From Nocardioides sp. S5 (GTDB lineage Bacteria > Actinomycetota > Actinomycetes > Propionibacteriales > Nocardioidaceae), in assembly GCF_017310035.1 (NCBI RefSeq), contig NZ_CP022296.1:3596001-3660000 (forward strand): DNA of 64,000 nucleotides, written 5' to 3'. The translations under genes and the position numbers were made by a program. A model generated the notes under the pieces. It did not search any database, was not told the DNA's origin, and was given only the letters and a program-made list of their open reading frames with translations. Of the stretch, positions 34,286 to 43,246 are shown piece after piece. Each line of letters opens with the position of its first letter. Position 1 is the first letter of the stretch.

Positions 34286-35983
34286 CCCGGATCCACCGAT
34301 CGGCATGGCCGGGATGAGGTGATGGTGGTCGGTTCCGGGTGAGGGCGCCGGGGCGCGATGATCTGCCGGACCTCACTGTCCGGGGTGTTCCACGTTGTTC
34401 CTCGTCGCGCAGCTGTGGCTGCTGGTTGGTCAGGCCGCGAGGGCGGGTGGCGGGTCGCTGACTCGGTCAAACAAGGCAGTCCAGGCGGTCTCCCAGGGCC
34501 AGGCTTGTGGCAGATGCAGAGTGACCCGTCGTGCTGAGGTCGCGACCCGTGCTGGCACGGTGATCAGCTTGCGACGGATCGTGGCGGTGGTGGCCTTCGC
34601 GATCTGCGGGTGGGTGAGGCTGGCGGCGGCTCGGGTGAGGTTGAACGCCATCACGGCGAGCACCAACCAGGCCGCGTTGGCAGTGAACACCCCGGACGGC
34701 AGGTGCGCCAACGCTGCGTGTTTGAGGTCAGCGTGGACCTGCTCGATGACCGCGTGATGGCGGTGGATCGCATCGGCGGCGACGGTGTCGAGCACGTCGG
34801 CGTCGGTGGTGGTGAAGAACGCATGGAACCGCCAGGTGTCAAACAGGGTGTCTTGGCCGGCTGCCTTGTTCTTCTCGGCGTTGAAGTCCGGGATCCGCCG
34901 GACCACCAGCCGGCCCGGCACGTGGTCGGTCTTCTTCTGGGCGGCAAACGCGGTGAAACCGATCTCGGCGACCTCGGCCCGTGAGACCCACCGGCCACTG
35001 GCTTCGTCGAAGACGGCATCGGTGTACTCGATGGTGGTCCACGCATCGTCGTCGATGGTGGCGATGGCGGCCTTGACCCGCTTGTCCATCCGCACGGTCA
35101 CCGACACCGCGGCCCCACCCTTGAGGGCGGCGTGAACTGGTCCGCGGCCGTAGAACGCCGAATCCATCCGCACTAGGACCGGGTGGGACTTGTCGAGCAG
35201 TCGTCGGGCGGTCCGCACCGCATCGCCGACCAGTCGCTTCGCACCGCGTGGTGACCCAGTCGAGCCCTTGCGGAGCCGTTGGGCCACGATCACCGGGACG
35301 GCGCCGGCGATGGTGAGGGTGGCGAGCAGGGCGTTGAGGCCACGGACACCTGAGTAGCCGAACCCGGCGCCCTGCTTGGCGTGGCCATGGACCTCGATGA
35401 TCGTGTCGTCGACATCGAGCAACGCGTAGTCAGCACTCGCGTCTGCATCCGGGCTCACCTCGGCTGACGGACGCAACAGCTCGGTGAGTCCTGCCAGCGC
35501 GATGAGGAACCTCGACGCGATCGCGTCGAGCTGACGCACGTGCCCGAAGGTGAACGCCCGCAGGAAGGAACCCAACGTCGAAGGCGCGTAGGCGCGGGCG
35601 AATACCCTCCCCATGCCGCCGTGACGCAACAGCGCCATGTCATCGATCGAATCGGCACCAGCGACCATCCCACCGACCAGCGAGGCGACCTTCAACCCGG
35701 CGTTCGCGCCCTTGTCGCCCGGCACCGTCAAGTGCTGATCCGCCAGATCACGCAGCCCAGCGGACTCGGCCAACGCGAGCACCGGAACCAGACCACCGGC
35801 CGACACGAGATTCGGATCATCGAAGACCGCCGACGTCGCCCGCGACGTGTGAGAGAGTTTCACCTCAGAGATGTCCCTTGTGTTCGGTCGAATCGTTGCC
35901 TCAAGAACTCCGATTCTCCCGCTACACAAGGGCATTCTCGTTTACGGCGCGCTCACCAGACCAAGTTCATCGGTGGATCCGGG
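34286..35983 (-). mobile_element. IS1380-family insertion sequence, copy B (1698 bp)
   Basis: Same CCCGGATCCACCGAT ends as copies A and C. The flanks are CTAAG on the left and TTAAG on the right, so there is no clean target duplication, unlike copies A and C. The left flank is a broken vsr gene and the right flank, after five bases, is an ISL3 end. A deletion or recombination event at this copy is the likely reason. Confidence 0.92.
34430..35863 (-). CDS. IS1380-family transposase (copy B)
   Basis: A protein of about 477 residues from the GTG start (VKLSHTSRATSAVFDD). It differs from the copy A and C proteins by one residue near the C-terminus: SLTHPQIAK here against SLTDPQIAK there. All catalytic regions are intact. 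Confidence 0.92.
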   Translation of the reverse strand: MKLSHTSRATSAVFDDPNLVSAGGLVPVLALAESAGLRDLADQHLTVPGDKGANAGLKVASLVGGMVAGADSIDDMALLRHGGMGRVFARAYAPSTLGSFLRAFTFGHVRQLDAIASRFLIALAGLTELLRPSAEVSPDADASADYALLDVDDTIIEVHGHAKQGAGFGYSGVRGLNALLATLTIAGAVPVIVAQRLRKGSTGSPRGAKRLVGDAVRTARRLLDKSHPVLVRMDSAFYGRGPVHAALKGGAAVSVTVRMDKRVKAAIATIDDDAWTTIEYTDAVFDEASGRWVSRAEVAEIGFTAFAAQKKTDHVPGRLVVRRIPDFNAEKNKAAGQDTLFDTWRFHAFFTTTDADVLDTVAADAIHRHHAVIEQVHADLKHAALAHLPSGVFTANAAWLVLAVMAFNLTRAAASLTHPQIAKATTATIRRKLITVPARVATSARRVTLHLPQAWPWETAWTALFDRVSDPPPALAA

Positions 35984-37308
35984 TTAAGGGGCTCATCACA
36001 GTTGAGGGTGTAGGTCGCGTTGGCGCGTCGGTCCCGGGATAGGCGTCGAGGTCTCCCGAAGATGGCGGTTCCTACGCCAGCCATCTGGAAGACCTCGACG
36101 TGCCCGACGCTACCGTCGGCGAGCGCTCAGTTGCGTTCGCCCACCCCGATCTGTCCACCTTCTGCCGTCTCGACGAGCTCGGCCTCGTCGTCACCGGCCA
36201 GCGCCTCGAGCCCGACCGGGCGGTGCTGGCCTGTCGCGTCGTCGCACCCGACCAGTGGTGTCGTCGCTGCGGCTGCGAAGGCGCCCCGCGCGACACCGTC
36301 ACCCGGCAGCTGGCCCATGAACCACTCGGGTGGCGCCCAACGACGCTGTTGGTCACGATCCGCCGCTACCGGTGCGGCGACTGCGGGCACGTGTGGCGCC
36401 AAGACACCTCCTCCGTGGCCGAGGCCCGCTCGAAGCTCTCGCGTCGTGGGCTGCGGTGGGCACTCGAAGGCATCGTGCTCGCCCACCTCACCGTCGCTCG
36501 GGTCGCTGAAGGGCTCGGAGTCGCGTGGAACACCGCCAACGACGCCGTCCTGGCCGAGGGCAAGCGGGTCCTGATCGACGACACCACCAGGTTCGACGGC
36601 GTCAAGGTCCTCGGCGTCGACGAGCGGGTGTGGCGCCACACCCGCCGCGGTGACAAGTACGTCACCGTGATCATCGACCTGACCGGGATCCGTGAGGGCA
36701 CCGGCCCAGCCCGGCTGTTGGACATGGTCGAGGGCCGCTCCAAGCAGGTCTTCAAGACCTGGCTCGCAGAGCGTCCCGAGGCCTGGCGCCAGGGCGTGGA
36801 GGTCGTCGCGATGGACGGGTTCAGCGGCTTCAAGAGCGCCACTGCCGAGGAGCTCCCCGACGCGGTCGCGGTGATGGACCCTTTTCATGTGGTGCGCTTG
36901 GCCGGCGACGCTCTGGACCGTTGCCGGCGTCGGGTCCAGCAGGCTGTTCATGGTCACCGTGGCCACAAGGGCGACCCGCTCTACTCCGCACGTCGCACGC
37001 TGCACACCGGCTCCGGGTTGCTGACAGACAAGCAGAAGGACCGACTCGCCGCGCTGTTCGCGGCCGAGGAGCACGTCGAGGTCGAGGCCACCTGGGGCAT
37101 CTACCAGCGGATGATCGCCGCCTACCGCGAACCCGACCGCCCCAAGGCACGCGAGCTGATGAGCAAGCTGATCGAGTCGGTCACCAGCGGTGTCCCGGCC
37201 GCGCTGAGCGAGATCATCACCCTGGGACGGACCCTGAAGAAGCGAGCCGACGACGTGCTCGCCTACTTCGACCGACCCGGCACGTCCAACGGCCCGACCG
37301 AGGCGATC

Positions 37309-38708
37309 TGTGAGTCTAGTGATGGCTGGTCCGGGACCGGCTGGTCAGGATGGTTCCGGTCGTGCTGACCTGCGTGTGACTCTCGAAGCAATTGGCCCGC
37401 TACTGCGGTGCTCTTCCGTTGAATTGTCCACGCTGGGAAGCGCGGCCGGCACCATCCGGCCCACCTCGGTGACCTGATCAGGAGACTGTCCGACCCCAAA
37501 CGGCTCATCGGCGTCGTGACCCATCACAGATATGCCCCGACGTGACCTCTACCCGGACCGGTGCCGGCCGCTTGGCGACCGACACATCAGATCCCGTTAC
37601 AAGGAAGGAACGTCGACCACCATCTCGATCGTCGCGCACACCCGTCCATTCGTCATCGGCGTGGATGCCCATGCCCGAACCCATGCCCTTGCGATCCTTG
37701 CCTGCCCGACCGGCGAGGTCCTCGACGAGGGCCAGTTCCCAGCAACGGCCGCTGGCTTCAGCGTGCCATCGCCTGGGTCGCCCGCCGCACGGGAGCCGAC
37801 CTTGCCACCCTGTGGGCCATCGAAGGCGTCGGCACCTACGGCGCCCGACTCGCCCGTGCCGCGGCCGACGCCGGATACTTCGTGGTCGAGGCCGCCAGGA
37901 TGAATGCGCGTGCCAACCGCGGCATCGGCAAGTCCGACCTCCTTGACGCGCGCCGCATCGCGCAAGCGGTCTTGCCACTCGAGGATGCTCAGCTGCGTCG
38001 GCCCCGTAGCGACGACGGCGTGCGCGCTGCGCTCCGTGTCCTCATCGCCTCCCGCGACCACATCAACAACGAACGCACGGCGGCGATCAACGCCCTTCTC
38101 GCGCTCCTCCGCGTGGTCGATCTTGGCGTAGACGCCCGCGGCACCATCAACGCCAGCCAGATCACTGCCATCGCGGCATGGCGGAGCCGTACCGAAGAAC
38201 TTGCCACCGGCATCGCTCGCGCCGAAGCCGTCAGACTGGCCAAGCGGGTACGCGCAGCGGACGAGGAACTGTCCGCCGTCACTCGCCAGATGACCGCCCT
38301 ACTCAAGACGAGCCCCGCAGCAGGGCTGCTCGACAAGCCCGGCATCGGGCCAGTCACAGCAGCTATCGCGTTCGCCGCATGGTCACACCCCGGACGCGTC
38401 CGCTCCGAAGCCGCGTTCGCAAGCCTCGCCGGTGTCAACCCGATTTCCCGCCTCGTCCGGCAACACCGTTCGCCACCGCATCAACCGCGGAGGAGACCGG
38501 CGTCTCAACCGTGCCCTACACATGGCCGTGATCACCCGCATGCGCATGGACCCCGACACCCGCGTCTACGTCGAGAAGCGCATCGCGGAAGGACGCACCC
38601 TGCGCGAGATTCGACGCTCGCTCAAGCGCTACCTCTCCCGCCAGATCTACCGCCAACTCAACGCCGCGACAGCCCTACCGACAGCCGCTTGACAAACATA
38701 GGAGATTC
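37309..38708 (+). mobile_element. IS110-family insertion sequence (about 1.4 kb)
   Basis: The element sits within the ISL3 transposase at GCGATC/AACGGA. No terminal inverted repeats are apparent, as is usual for IS110. The exact edge is uncertain by one or two bases because TC is shared at the junctions. It contains a DEDD transposase gene damaged by two frameshifts and about 220 bases of leader, which in this family would carry any bridge RNA. Confidence 0.8.
37532..38692 (+). pseudogene. IS110-family DEDD transposase with two compensating frameshifts
   Basis: The N-terminal RuvC-like segment (FVIGVDAHARTHALAILACP) is in one frame. One base is missing near 37759, so the middle (RAIAWVARRTGADLATLWAI ... 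NRGIGKSDLLDARRIAQAVL ... GIGPVTAAIAFAAWSHPGRV) is in a second frame. An extra T near 38445 returns the C-terminal Tnp_20 region (ASSGNTVRHRINRGGDRRLN) to the first frame. No normal start codon lies next to the family-like N-terminus; it begins near 37612 and the nearest in-frame ATG is 37532. Non-functional unless the shifts are sequence errors. Confidence 0.82.
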
Positions 38709-38835
38709 AACGGACGACTCGAGCACCTCCGCGGCTCAGCGCTCGGGTTCCGCAACCTCACCAACTACATCGCCCGCTGCCTGCTCGAGTCCGGAGGCTT
38801 CAGACCCCAACTACACCCTGGATTGTGAAGAGCCC

Positions 38836-39520
38836 TCAACGCCACCACCCGAGCCAGAAAGGAGCCCGCCTCCACCTGACCCGGTGGCCAACCCGGGCAC
38901 CGACCATCAACCCGGAGGGTGGGGCCAAATCAAAACAGCACAGTGGGCCAAATGGGGTTGTCATACTCACCCAGAACCTGGTGCTCCTCGGCGCGCCCGG
39001 CACCGGGAAGACCCACCTGGCCATCGGACTGGGGATCAAGGCCGCCCACGCCGGACACCGAGTGCTGTTCGCGACAGCCACCGACCGGGTCACCCGACTC
39101 CAAGAAGCACACGCCGCCGGACGACTCAGCAACGAACTCGCTCGGCTACGCCGCTACGGCCTGATCATCGTCGACGAGGTCGGCTACATCCCCTTCGAGC
39201 AAGACGCCGCGAACCTCTTCTTCCAGCTCGTCTCCTCACGCTACGAACACGCCTCACTGATCCTGACCAGCAACCTGCCCTTCGCCCGATGGGGCGACGT
39301 GTTCGGCGACCAGGTCGTCGCCGCAGCCATGATCGTCCGCATCGTCCACCACGCCGACGTCCTCACCCTGAAAGGCAGCTCCTACCGGCTCAAAGACACC
39401 GGCATCGCGACACTTCCCTCAGCACGAGCCGAGAACACGGCACAATGACCAACACCGAAGTGGCCTAACTTTCAAAGAGCAGAACCGGCCCAACATTCGG
39501 GGAGCGTTTACACCGTTTCT
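38836..39520 (+). mobile_element. Deleted IS21-type remnant
   Basis: End-like repeats (GTGGGGCCAAAT, AGTGGGCCAAAT) occur near 38920-38955, then the sequence jumps directly into the middle of istB. The istA gene and the first third of istB are absent. After istB come AGTGGCCTAACTTTC and CGGCCCAACATTCGG, probably the other end. Boundaries are approximate. Confidence 0.55.
38960..39448 (+). pseudogene. istB: IstB C-terminal fragment (IS21 helper ATPase)
   Basis: The fragment contains Walker A LLGAPGTGKTHLAIGLG, Walker B YGLIIVDEVGYIPFEQ, TSNLPFARWGDVFGD and the usual ending ILRGSSYRLK-like (LTLKGSSYRLKD). About 90 N-terminal residues are missing. It differs from both istB genes elsewhere in the window, so it comes from a third IS21 subgroup. 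Confidence 0.85.
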
Positions 39521-39811
39521 CGGACACTCCCTTGATCTTCGGCTCGTGGAGCAAGACGAGGCGTGGGTGCTGGCCGGCGCCGACGCCGCCCGGTTCGTCG
39601 TCGTGGATGAGTATCTCTGGTCGAGTATGCCCCGACCGAGGCGGGGCAGGCCCTCGTGCCCGCGCTAGGCGCGTTGTCGGACTGCCGTGCCGCTCAGGTG
39701 CACCAGCCGCTGCTCAGACTCCCGGAAACCCGCCGCCGGGATCGGCACACACGGGACCGCGGACTTCCGAACACGGGCGTCGGAAGCACACAGCGCCCGA
39801 CGCTGTCCTCG
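39521..39811. other. No intact gene; possible regulator remnant
   Basis: One frame reads VEYAPTEAGQALVPALGALS near 39627, which resembles the C-terminal end of HxlR-type winged-helix regulators, but it lacks any start and the preceding residues are in another frame. It is probably decayed sequence left between IS activity and the hotdog gene. Confidence 0.35.
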
Positions 39812-40300
39812 TCATCGCGGCATGCCCTGGTTGAAGTGGGTCACCTCCACCGAAAGGAACAGGGCCGAGGCGGAGGCGACACGTGACCCACCGAGCTGCT
39901 TCATGTCGGCTTCCATGAAGAACTTGCGCCCTTCTGTCCGGGTGATCCTGGCCGCGAGATCGTAGGTGCTGCCGAGGATGACCGGTGAGTCGTAGAGCAC
40001 CTCGAGTTTCCGGGTCACCGCAGGACCGCCCGTGAGGTAGAGCAGGAACCCGAAGAGGTCGTCGAAAACGGTTGCTACGGCACCGCCGTGGGCGATCCCG
40101 GGTGCGCCCACGTGACGTTCATCGAAGACGTGGGTCGCGTGCACCTCCTCGCCTCGACGACGGACGGCGAGGTGGTGGCCGTGCGGGTTGTCGGGTCCAC
40201 AGGCGAGGCAGTGGGTGTGGTGCGGCGGAAGCTGAGCACCATCAGCGTGCGGCCGGAACTTCTCCTTCCAGCTAGCGAGGAGCTCCTCCATGCTGCTCAC
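39812..40300 (-). CDS. PaaI-type hotdog-fold thioesterase-like protein
   Basis: A 162-residue paralogue of the protein at 15173-15736. It shares CLACGPDNPHGHHLAVRRRG and APGIAHGGAVATVFDD, and both have a similar start (KFRPHADGAQLPPHHTH). It probably acts on acyl-CoA or acyl-carrier thioesters. The GTG start overlaps the preceding gene's stop (GTGA); an ATG three codons on is an alternative. It is the last gene of a co-directional set that follows the large catabolic operon. Confidence 0.87.
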   Translation of the reverse strand: MSSMEELLASWKEKFRPHADGAQLPPHHTHCLACGPDNPHGHHLAVRRRGEEVHATHVFDERHVGAPGIAHGGAVATVFDDLFGFLLYLTGGPAVTRKLEVLYDSPVILGSTYDLAARITRTEGRKFFMEADMKQLGGSRVASASALFLSVEVTHFNQGMPR

Positions 40301-40734
40301 AGCGGGTCACCCCGCCGCTGAACACGACTGCCAGGTGTCGCGAGACCGTCGAGGACCAGCTCGCTGACCGCGGCAGAGAAACGCGTTGCGTCGGCGGATC
40401 GGTCGGCGGACGGCCCCTCCACGGCCGCCCTGAGGCCAGCGACGGTGATGGCACCGAAGACGCTCAAGGCCACGGCGCCCGGATCGGCGACCTGGCGCAG
40501 CGACCCGTCGGAGACACCCTCAGCCAATACTTGCTCGATCGGTTCGTAGAAGGCAGTCCGCAGTGCCGCCGCCAACTCGGGCAGCCGGGTCGCGCGTCCG
40601 AGGTCGCCGACCAGTGCCCGACACAAGGACGGGTGCTCGAGCATCACGCCCAGGTGCGCCAGCACAGCCGCCTCGAGCCGGGTTCGCGCGTTCTCGGAGC
40701 TCGCTACCGCAACACCCCCGGCCCCGACCATCAT
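40297..40734 (-). CDS. TetR-type ligand-binding domain lacking the DNA-binding domain
   Basis: A 145-residue helical protein (ARTRLEAAVLAHLGVMLEHP ... LRQVADPGAVALSVFGAITV) that resembles the C-terminal half of TetR regulators. No helix-turn-helix is encoded: the ATG overlaps the stop of the transglutaminase-like gene (ATGA). Either it is a remnant that has become coupled, or a ligand-binding domain that works without its own HTH. I cannot decide between these. Confidence 0.6.
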   Translation of the reverse strand: MMVGAGGVAVASSENARTRLEAAVLAHLGVMLEHPSLCRALVGDLGRATRLPELAAALRTAFYEPIEQVLAEGVSDGSLRQVADPGAVALSVFGAITVAGLRAAVEGPSADRSADATRFSAAVSELVLDGLATPGSRVQRRGDPL

Positions 40735-41429
40735 GCGCGTCCCGTCTTGGGTGGACGGGTGGTTCCGGGTTGGCGGCGGGAGAAGGCGTCGTCAACCCCC
40801 GCGGCGGCGGTGACGATAGGTCCGTAAGCCTGGTCGAGCGCCGCCAGGATGCGGTCCAGGGGCAGGTCGTCGAAGGTGCCGTGGTCCCGTACGTACTCCA
40901 TGTGCCGAGTGCCGTCCGCGGTGAAGGCGTGCATGAGCGCGTCGCTCCGTCCGTCGAAGTCGATTGGGGGTACGTCGAAGCGCGCACAAAGCTCGACGTT
41001 GAAGGCGGGCGTCGCCTTCCACCATCGTCCGTCGAGGTAGACGCTGGAGTAGCCGTGGTAGACGAACAGGTCGGTCCCTCCCATTAACGCGCGCAATGTG
41101 TCGGTCTGCAGGTGGTTGCGCACGTCGGCGAAGCCGACTCGGGCAGGGAGGCCAGCAGCGCGCAGTACTGCGGTCAGGAGCACTGCCTTGGGAATGCAGT
41201 AGGCGCGTTCAACCTTGAGGACTTCGCTGGCGCGGTAGTGTTCGGGGACTCGGGACACCGAGTATGGGTCGTACCAGATGCGGTCCCGCACCGCGGCGAA
41301 GAGCATGGTGGCACGCTCTCGTGGGTTCGCCGCGGACGCGATTACGTCGTGCGTGAAGTCGCGGACTGTCGGGTGGTCGTGATCGAGGAAGTAGGTCGGC
41401 TCCAGACACGACCCCGCTGTCGGCGTCAT
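40731..41429 (-). CDS. Transglutaminase-like cysteine protease-fold protein
   Basis: A 232-residue paralogue of the protein at 24568-25239. The core reads YCIPKAVLLTAVLRAAGLPA (Cys near 77) then VYHGYSSVYLDGRWWKATPA (His). The N-terminal DHDHPTVRDFTHDV block also matches. It lacks an adjacent BtrH-like gene here. It lies 127 bases downstream of the acyl-CoA ligase on the same strand, so it may be transcribed with the catabolic operon. Confidence 0.85.
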   Translation of the reverse strand: MTPTAGSCLEPTYFLDHDHPTVRDFTHDVIASAANPRERATMLFAAVRDRIWYDPYSVSRVPEHYRASEVLKVERAYCIPKAVLLTAVLRAAGLPARVGFADVRNHLQTDTLRALMGGTDLFVYHGYSSVYLDGRWWKATPAFNVELCARFDVPPIDFDGRSDALMHAFTADGTRHMEYVRDHGTFDDLPLDRILAALDQAYGPIVTAAAGVDDAFSRRQPGTTRPPKTGRA

Positions 41430-41556
41430 CGACGCCTCAAAATGCCCAGCAGAGCGTCAACCGGAACGGAACGATCAGACCGGGCCGAACCGGATGACCG
41501 CGGCGGGCGCCTAACGCACGGTTTAGTTGTGCCCGCAGGGGACACGGTGCCTCCGA

Positions 41557-43224
41557 TCATTGTGACGGCTCCTGGATTTCCATTCTGCGAAGCGCCAGGC
41601 TGGTCATGGCATCGCGATCGAACTTGCCGGTCGGCGTCGCCACCCAGTCCTCGTCGGAGACGAAGATGACGTGCTTCGGGATCTTGTAGCCGGCCAGCTT
41701 GCCTCGGCAGGCCTCGCGAATTCCCTCCTCGTCAACGTCGACTTCCGGCTTGAGTTGGACAACGGCCGTGACTGCCTCCCCCCACTTGGGATCGGGCACG
41801 GCGACCACCATCGCCTTGAGGATCCACGGAAGCTCCATCTGCAAGAAGAGCTCGACCTCCTGGGCGCTGACGTTCTCCCCGCCACTCTTGATCGTTTCCT
41901 TGAAGCGACCGCGGTAGTACACGTACCCGCGCTGGTCGACCCAACCGTAATCGCCGCTGTGGAAGTAGCCGTCGGTGTCGAACGACTTTGCTGTCTCCTC
42001 GGGCATGTTGTAGTAACCGCTGAACAGCGCCGGACCCTTGAAGCAAATCTCGCCCGGCTGGTCGGGCCCGAGAACGCGGTTGGTGGCCGGGTCCTTGATC
42101 ACCAGGTCTGTGCCCAGCATCGGCCGGCCGTGGGAGAGTCGCATGACTGACTCGTCGTGGCGGTCCCGGTAGGGCAGGTATGCTTGCGAAGCGACGTACT
42201 CGCTGGAGCCGTAGATGTTCCCGTGGTGGGTGATCCCCATACTCTTGATCTCGTCGTAGGACCCCGGCGAGGACCCGATCATGGTCTTGGTGAGACTGGA
42301 GATGTCGTGCATAGCGAAGTGGGGATGCCGGTTCATCATCAGGTAATGGACATCGAATCCGAACATCATCGAGATGCGCTCACGTTCGATTACCTTGAGT
42401 GCCAGGCCGACGTCGTAGAACTCCATGAGGTGCACGGCGGCACCCCGCAGGTGCGGCATGAGCAGCGTGAGATAGCCGGCGACGTGGTAGTTCGGCGCGA
42501 CGATCAGCATCTTGTCCGCGGACTCAGTCTCGATGCCGTCGGCGTACCCGGCCACCCCCACCATCAGGCTCTGATGGGTGTGCAGGACCGGTTTGGGGAA
42601 ACTGGTCGTGCCGGAGGTCAGTAGCATGATCGAGAAGTCGTCCGGCCGGACTTCCGCGCTCAGGGCGGCGAAGCCCTCGGCGGAGTAGTTCTCACCGCTA
42701 CGGGCGATATCGCCGAGGTCGCCGGCGAATGCATAGCGTTGCCCGCTGCGACTCTCGGCGATGACGCTGCGCAGGTGCGGAAGGGTCTCGATCGACAGCT
42801 CACCGGGCTTGGAGGCGTTGAGACCCGGCAGATGCTCCTGGAGTTCGTGCAGGTAGTTGCGACCGCGGAAGGAGTCGGTGGCGATCAGTACGTTCGCCTC
42901 GGTGAGAGACAGTCCTTCCTCGATCTCGCGGGCGGTCCAGACGAGGTTGAGCGGAACCGCGATGGCCCCCAGGCGCATCGCTGCGTAGAAGACTGTCGCC
43001 CACTCGGTGGTGACGCCCAGGAGGAAGGCCACTCGGTCGCCCTTACGGACCCCTGCTTGCTGCAAGCCGTCGGTAAGGGCGGCCACCCTACGCCGGAGTT
43101 GGAAGTAGCTCAGGCGCTCCTCAACGTCGGGGCCATGGTAGACGAGAGCCTCCCGGTCTCCCCCCTCGTCGCATGTGTAGTCGAAGGTCCGGTTGACGGT
43201 CTGACCGAGTGCTTCTTGATACAT
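41557..43224 (-). CDS. AMP-forming acyl-CoA synthetase
   Basis: A 555-residue ANL-superfamily enzyme. It activates a carboxylic acid to its acyl-AMP and then its CoA thioester. The phosphate-binding loop is LLTSGTTSFPKPV (201-213), the hinge region reads YRGRFKETIKSGGENVSAQE and the catalytic C-terminal Lys lies in PTGKFDRDA (about 534). The relatives are medium-chain, cyclohexanecarboxylate or terpenoid acyl-CoA ligases; the exact substrate is unknown. It is the last gene of the 17-gene operon, 22 bases after an enoyl-CoA hydratase. Confidence 0.92.
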   Translation of the reverse strand: MYQEALGQTVNRTFDYTCDEGGDREALVYHGPDVEERLSYFQLRRRVAALTDGLQQAGVRKGDRVAFLLGVTTEWATVFYAAMRLGAIAVPLNLVWTAREIEEGLSLTEANVLIATDSFRGRNYLHELQEHLPGLNASKPGELSIETLPHLRSVIAESRSGQRYAFAGDLGDIARSGENYSAEGFAALSAEVRPDDFSIMLLTSGTTSFPKPVLHTHQSLMVGVAGYADGIETESADKMLIVAPNYHVAGYLTLLMPHLRGAAVHLMEFYDVGLALKVIERERISMMFGFDVHYLMMNRHPHFAMHDISSLTKTMIGSSPGSYDEIKSMGITHHGNIYGSSEYVASQAYLPYRDRHDESVMRLSHGRPMLGTDLVIKDPATNRVLGPDQPGEICFKGPALFSGYYNMPEETAKSFDTDGYFHSGDYGWVDQRGYVYYRGRFKETIKSGGENVSAQEVELFLQMELPWILKAMVVAVPDPKWGEAVTAVVQLKPEVDVDEEGIREACRGKLAGYKIPKHVIFVSDEDWVATPTGKFDRDAMTSLALRRMEIQEPSQ

Positions 43225-43246
43225 GGGTTTCTCCTAACTGGGATTG

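Larger units (their letters stand above)
36100..38828 (+). pseudogene. ISL3-family transposase split by IS110
   Basis: Codons up to about 37308 encode the zinc-finger domain (WCRRCGCEGAPRD, RYRCGDCGHVW), an HTH and the DDE core (VKVLGVDERVWRH, VVAMDGFSGFKSA, DPFHVVRLAG), reaching SNGPTEAI. The last 40 codons lie at 38709-38828 (NGRLEHLRGSALGFRNLTNY ... RPQLHPGL) and join in frame once the IS110 is removed. As it stands the first part ends early in IS110 sequence. Confidence 0.87.
35989..38835 (+). mobile_element. ISL3-family element interrupted by IS110
   Basis: The left end GGGCTCATCACAGTTGAGGG and the right end, reading inward, GGGCTCTTCACAATCCAGGG form an inverted repeat of about 25 bp, both continuing TGTAG. 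The left end lies five bases from IS1380 copy B. No 8-bp duplication can be matched, consistent with rearranged flanks. Without the IS110 insertion the element is about 1.45 kb with one transposase gene. Confidence 0.82.
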
